Positions 26,768 through 32,500 of a stretch of 32,500 bases of DNA are shown here, piece by piece. Position 1 is the stretch's first letter, and the number at the start of each line of letters is the position of its first letter. Source of the stretch: Sphaeroforma sirkka (lineage: Eukaryota; Opisthokonta; Ichthyosporea; Ichthyophonida). The notes under the pieces were generated by a model. That model did not search any database. It had not been told where the DNA came from and saw nothing but the letters and a program-made list of their open reading frames with translations. The position numbers were made by a program, and so were the translations under genes. The DNA is taken from contig LUCW03001717.1 of assembly GCA_001586965.3 (NCBI GenBank), forward strand, positions 1 through 32,500, read 5' to 3'.

Positions 26768-27660
26768 GTTGACATACTCCAGACGCGTGGTGGGGCCTGA
26801 GGTGTCGAGACTGCCGTTGGAGGTGAAAGCGGGGGGGTGAGGCCTGTACACCGACGCGGGGGAAGAACGTGGGGGATGGTTGTTCTTGTCACGAAAGTAG
26901 CGGTCACGCGTCACTTTCGTCTTTCCAGTGATGATCGTCACTCCCACGACGACGCTCTTCGACGTCATATCGGTCCTGCTTTTCATCAAAGTATCGCTGG
27001 CGATTTGTTCTCTCCAGCCACGAGTTTGCGCCGCTGCTTGAACATCGGGTTACAGCCTGCAACACGATCGCCTGCAAAGTCTACAATGCGATTCTAAAGG
27101 CGCCCTTGTGCTCGACATTGGCTGCGTGGGCAGAGGGATATGAGACTGGCTTTACCTGGATGCGCATTTGCTGCGAATCCAATCAAGGACTTCTGCTAGC
27201 TCATTTAGGTCGTAGATAGCGGCTAACGATGGCGCGTACAAAGTGATTTGAGCACTTTCTTCATAAATCGATCGACGGCCACTTTCAGGCCGGTAAAATT
27301 AACTTCGCTAAATGCGAGATGGATGGATGACAGGAAGAAAAACTTACGGGAATTTCGTCTCGAGCGTTAATAATTACATGACAAGGCTAGTGCTCTTATG
27401 TCCCACGTATCGCAACATGAGCACTACCTGCGCTTCTTCGGCGGTATTGCACGGCTGAATGGCCATACTGAAGAGCTCGGCATGGCTGATCGTGTCGCGT
27501 CCGTGCCACCGCATCCGAGGTGAGCGGTGGCTGCTTCGCTTTTCCAGCGGCATCTGCCTTTCGCTCGAGTTCGGCCGCAAGGCGAGTCTTTTCCTTCGCC
27601 ACTGTCTCTGCTGGTTGTTCGACCGGTGGCACCTGCGTAGGCCTGGCTTATGAACCATCG
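26765..27660 (-). pseudogene. gag: Element 3 relic: gag
   Basis: Gag-like sequence runs through shifting frames up to the knuckle. An Ala/Glu/Lys-rich helix lies near 27630-27530 (EKTRLAAELERKADAAGK). Capsid-like stretches follow near 27500-27375 (HAELFSMAIQPCNTAEEAQ) and 27240-27170 (YDLNELAEVLDWIRSK). A charged Arg/Asp region comes next near 27010-26920 (RQRYFDEKQDRYDVEERRR), then a Pro/Ser linker. At least four frame changes and several stops are present. No LTR for this element was found on the right. Confidence 0.65.
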
Positions 27661-29670
27661 CCTAGCGCAATAGAGAGGAAAGATTTATGATTCACCAACG
27701 TGGCCTCAACCTCAACCCAGCTAAAGAAAACAGCAACGAGCGCTTAACACGGGAGTGAGAGATGAACTCCGTAAAATCTTCAGCACAGAAAGCTGTGTTC
27801 TCACGGAAGCACCGTATAAGAGCAGGCTTCGATTGCCAGTTCGTGCTTACGGGTAGACCAAAAAGGAATGATATTACATATTTCAGTTTGGGTAAATTAT
27901 TATGTCAACATGCAAATCAGGCTTCATATTCGTTGGAGAGGCATGATGTACCTTCGAAAAATCGAACAAATTTTTGCAACTACACTAAATATATTACACA
28001 TACAAGAGCCTCGTACTACTACCACAAGATAAACAGCTGAGACTGGGACCAGTCGCACATATTGATTATGTGCTAAGATTCGACAATGAGCTCATCCTGG
28101 TACAGCACTCGCATGAACCGACAATGTTGGTGACATTTGGTGATACACAACAATTCGGATAAAAAAATACCCCTTCAATTTAAGGAGTACTACTAGACGC
28201 GGAAGCATCCAACGGGACTATTAGACCTTGTTTAATATTACATGCTTTCGTGCGGCCACAGTAGTGATCTTTTAATAGTTCTGTTTTTTTATTTGTATTT
28301 TTCGGAGTGAGTAGTATTGCACCATCGTTAATTCGACATGAACTAGACTCGACAGTGAATGAGATTTTAGATGGGAAACAAGACTATGGAGAAACTGTGC
28401 TTATGTAAAACTTGGTTATTTGTGTTCACTCCCTACCCGGAACAAAAACAAACCAAGTACTCTTGATCCATTAAATTAACGTCGAGTGTCATTTTTTTAG
28501 GAGATTATGAGTAGCGTCAAAAAAAGGATTCACGAACCAAATTATTATTACCAACCTAATACACTGCAGAAATTCAAGAACAGGTAGCTTCTTCTGCTTA
28601 CTACGATCTACCAAGAGAATTGTAATGAAGTGTACAATAACATATGAGAATCGATTTTTTATATGGATGGATATATCTAGTATATACATCAACCTCAAAA
28701 GGTATCCAGAGTAAGGAAATAGTCGAGATTGAGCTGAAAATGTTAGTCATAACGAATAAATAGCGGTGTGGCAGATCGTATATATAGTTTACTTTTTTGT
28801 GAACTAAGGTGGATGTTCGTTGTATTAGTTACTTAGTACAGAAAATCCCGATATAGAGTCTGGGACTCTAAAATTGTGGCCACGACTATTCTTTGCATAT
28901 GCTTTACATTTGGTTTCACGTGCTGCCATGTCCAGACAATGTCGTCTTCCATATTATGGTCCTCATCCTGGGCAAGGCATCACCCGAATGTCTTATCGCA
29001 AAGTATACATCTGAACAAGGTGCCCGCTCAACGCAGGTGCAGGTGTTATTGTACGTTGTCGATACTACAATGACGTCTCGGGCTCATCAGTGGTAATCTA
29101 GAACTAGATAGTATATGACTACTGAAGGCGAGACACTATGGAAAAGCCAGGTACATGAGTATGAAAATTACAACTTGTTATACGCTGTGCCGCAGTCAGG
29201 CAATATCACCTAAAACCAGTTCCTGTGACTTCATTGTGCTCGTAGGGATATAGAACACTATAGCCGCGCCTTGGGTGCATGTGCTTTAACCACAAAGTTG
29301 TAATATAAGGGGTGAATTATTGAATGTACTTCAAGTGTGCGTGGTAAACCGAAGAACCTCATTGTATATGCTTATGGCCACTGTTCCTACGCGAAGCCCT
29401 CAAATGTAAATTCTGTTATGAATAAACTACACCATCTCGGCGGCTAATTCGGATTTACTTGACGCCTAAATTGAGCACTTTTTGATCGCATCTGGTTTCA
29501 ATCCTGAGCATAAATTCAGCAATTGTAGTGTTTCTAAGATGCTATTAAGTAATCTCCATATGTGTACTTGAAGCTCAACTCGGGGCATTTTATTTTTAGC
29601 TTCATCACGTTCACTCTGCCAATTTATAGATACGCGTATCGTTGCTATTAAGGTGTATCAAGGATGGATA
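27661..29670. other. Region without a supported gene
   Basis: It contains only short open frames on both strands (for example 27762-28040 plus, 28489-28698 minus, 28876-29096 plus), without motifs or splice support. AT-rich, no repeats noticed. Confidence 0.5.
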
Positions 29671-30113
29671 GTGGCTTTAGCGGTTTGGGATTTTGTATTT
29701 CTGAGAGCTTCTAGGTTTTCCTTGTTGTAGCATCATTTTGTATTGTATAGATTTGTTTGCATTTCCCATGTCTGTCTTTTCTGTACCAGATGAATCGTAT
29801 CTTACTAAGCGCCTAGCCATTTATACATAGACGTGATTACTTTTTAATTTTAATGGACATCCTATTTAACATTCAGTCGGACACATTTCGATGAATTGTG
29901 GGTTTAGAGGTTTAGGGTTTTGTATTTATGAGAGCTTCTAGGTATTCCTTTTAGTAGCCTCATTTTGTATTGTATAGATTTGCTTGCATTTCCCATGTCT
30001 GTCTTTTCTGCCCCAGATGCATCGTATCTTACTAGGCGTCTAGACATTTATACATGACGTGATTACTTTTTGATTTTGATGGACATCCGATTTAACATTC
30101 AGTCGGACGAATT
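29671..30113 (+). repeat. 227-bp tandem duplication
   Basis: 29671-29897 and 29898-30113 are adjacent direct copies. Shared blocks are TTTTGTATTT-TGAGAGCTTCTAGGT, TTGTATTGTATAGATTTG, GCATTTCCCATGTCTGTCTT, ATCGTATCTTACTA and CATTCAGTCGGAC. The copies differ at roughly 10-15% of positions. No coding role is visible. Confidence 0.93.
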
Positions 30114-30613
30114 TTTGAACCCTTATTAACAGTTGCTGTCTGCAAGTCGAGGGGTATTCATTGACACCTGTACTTTATAAACAGTCTGGTTCTAGTCTCT
30201 TTCGGTAATCGCAGACTCTTTGAAGCTCGAAACAATTTGAGGTACGTACAGCAACGACACAAATATAAAAATGGCATACTGTTGCGTTGTTCAGCGAGAT
30301 AGTGATACGAAATATACCAAAGCTCCTTCGCTGGAAAAGCTATAGTAATAAAATGATGAGGTATAACATCAACATAGGTATTTGGCCTTGGTTTAGCTTC
30401 CCACCCCTTCTTGATTACGAGCGGTGAACTGTATCGTCATGAAAGGTCCAGTTTGGCAGCAAGTATTAAATGAAATAAGGGCAAAAAGAAAGCAACAATG
30501 CCCTTTGCTGTCACTTACATTAGGCTCAATAAATATTGGTCACTCAACCCGCTTTTTTTCTATAAATCATTTGACTTCCTAAGCTTAGCTCGGCCTCTTA
30601 ACTACATAGCAAG

Positions 30614-30774
30614 ATGATTCGTAACGAGAAATTCTTCCTCCTTCAATGTAAGTCTGCTCCCTTAGAGCTGCGTGGAAGCTAACAGTCTTCTATGTATCCT
30701 GCTTCATAGTTCGTTACGATTCTACATTTGGTGGTAGAAATTTGTTACGATTTATTTACAATATATACAGATAA
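30614..30774 (+). CDS. Speculative 40-residue ORF with 38-nt intron
   Basis: A TATAAATC lies at about 30560 and an ATG at 30614. A donor GTAAGTC at 30648 and GCTAACAG ending at 30685 delimit a 38-nt GT-AG intron; removing it extends the frame from 22 to 40 codons, ending at TAA 30772-30774. The product would be short and hydrophobic/aromatic. The evidence is splice-like signals and phase only. Confidence 0.2.
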
Positions 30775-32500
30775 TTGGCTGTTTGTCAGTACATTTATAA
30801 TTTAAATTGCTGCTTCTTGGATGTGTTATTGTATAGCTTCCGTCTCCATCCTTTGTATTCTTATTTGGAACGTACCTGTGCATACAAATAGTAAGTGGTC
30901 AGGTGTATAAATTAGTGACAGAACAAATTGCATCCAAGTGGCAAGCATGCAAATACCAGTATAAATCTCACTACAAGCTCACTCTACTATACCAATTTGC
31001 GAATAAGATTTGAAGATTGAGAAGGGTTACAGCTCAGATATGAATTATGCACAGTTGATTCGTTTTTTTACCTACTTACGTACGTAATAAATTCGTATCA
31101 TAACAAGATCTACCTATTTGGTATAAATACTCTAGATGACAAACAACTCGTGAAATCTAGTACGAAAAAGTTGACCCATTCCAGGGCAGACCAGAGAGGG
31201 GTGTTTATACGCCGCACAGGAAAAAGTTTCTAAATAAAGTCTACTGCTGACTAAAAGAGAGTTCGAACTTGCAAAATCAGTGAAAGGCAAGTGAGGCACA
31301 GAAAGTGAACCAACAGACATGCTTACACATTCTGCCAAATGTGCCAGTGGTGGGCGTGCATCTGCGTAGGCTATCGGTGTAAAACTAAATGTCATTCTTT
31401 TTTTTTATGCCACCGGCCGACCTCGCATGTATAGTTGGGTAGGCAACGCACTGAAATCTTCGACAAACGGGTATGTCTTCTATGGTAAATCTCAATATGG
31501 CCGGTAACGCGAAGATCAACACATACACACACACATGCAAACAGCTGACATGAATGTAAATTTGTAATAATCACGCATACAGGTTCAGATTATAATGTCC
31601 ACCATTGCCATGCGCAAACGCATTTGAGTACACATCGGCTGCTGTATGCATACACATTTAAAATGGGACAAATATTAATGCACACGAATCCGCGTATCCA
31701 CGCGGCACAAGAGGTATATAAGAAAATCAGCATAAACACGCACAGAGTACATACAGGCGGGCATGTTGACCACGTCCGCATGTACAGTGGCTGTGTGTCC
31801 AAGCGCCGCCAAGGCGCCGCGGATGAGTCCACAAGGCATGGCTAAGAACTGTGGGAGAGTACACAGAAGAATGCTCAATATGTGAGAGCTCTGCTCCATA
31901 GCTATTTGACAACGTTGCCTAAAAACAGCACAAATTAGTCTGTGGCGTGTGTCTTCCGTCGACGAGTGTGAGTGGGAAGTACGTCGCTGATAGCAAACCG
32001 AAGCGTGGCCTGTAGTGAACCTACCTGCAGTGAATTGAAGTGCGAACAACAGCTAATGTGCAACAATGCATGTGAAAATGGTTAACTTTTGAGCGCGTGC
32101 ATACACGCACTATATTGGAAAGCAAGGTCAATATGATACAGCAGTAGGGTTCACACCAATGTACACACAGGTGCACCTCACAACGAGCAGCCGAATTTGG
32201 AAACGATAATCAGCAGCCAAAGTCAACTGGTTTGGGTGATATCCGAAAAGTTGGCTAAGTGATGCGGAAACAGCGACAACAATCGAATCGCAGTATAAAT
32301 CGTGAGATTGCAGACAACACAGCACAACTCTAGTACGGAATTTGGAAGCAGCTTGACAATACAACGGTGTGTGCACCTCGGTATATTTTAAGTTGCGACA
32401 AAAACAACATTAGGTACAACTTCAACGATAAGTACGACATAAAGTCACCTCATAGCAGAGAAGAAATTGAAAGTGCGAAGCCAAAACAATCAGCAGCCGC
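30775..32500. other. Region without a supported gene
   Basis: Only short overlapping frames on both strands are present. A CA-rich patch lies near 31520-31545 and Cys-rich artefactual frames at 31590-32049. Nothing I can support. Confidence 0.5.

Noticed and set aside
31590..32049. Cys-rich minus-strand ORFs
   Set aside because: Several overlapping short frames in different phases without splice support or motif.

Overview
The window is eukaryotic repeat-rich DNA from an organism I cannot place. No bacterial operons, Shine-Dalgarno sites or CRISPR arrays are visible. There are long AT microsatellites, candidate short GT-AG introns (about 40 nt) and two nearly complete Ty3/gypsy-type LTR retrotransposons nested among older decayed ones. 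Most of the recognisable coding sequence is retroelement-derived and lies on the minus strand.

Layout. 1-3.1 kb: a diverged inverted repeat of about 330 bp around a decayed integrase-like stretch, then a (AT)89 microsatellite and small diverged repeats. 4.13-4.60 kb: a GC-richer, coding-like but broken patch. 5.17-6.2 kb: an unrecognised minus-strand gene that a 40-nt GTAAGTA...AG intron joins in frame. 6230-14665: element 1 (8,436 bp, LTRs of 754/757 bp about 1.7% diverged, TSD GTGA). 14.67-15.06 kb: a diverged tandem repeat. 15458-24364: element 2 (8,907 bp, two identical 179-bp LTRs, TSD GCTT). Element 2 sits inside the reverse transcriptase of a third, decayed retroelement. That relic's RT flanks element 2 on both sides (15.06-15.46 and 24.37-24.60 kb), and its protease and gag lie at 26.4-27.66 kb. 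27.7-32.5 kb is mostly featureless apart from a 227-bp tandem duplication and one speculative small spliced ORF.

Both elements read gag, protease, RT, RNase H, an extra domain, then integrase. The extra domain, between RNase H and integrase, carries an NPPW motif and the layout of phage Dam-type adenine methyltransferases. Such a domain is well known in DIRS-type elements; I do not know it as standard in Ty3/gypsy elements, so it is the strongest candidate for something under-described here. Both elements also have gag and protease in the same frame separated by exactly one stop codon (UGA in element 1, UAG in element 2), which suggests stop-codon readthrough.

Both elements are interrupted in the sequence as given. 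Of about 12 frame changes, 10 are of the -1 type and several fall in homopolymer runs. Assembly deletion errors are therefore a real alternative to biological decay.
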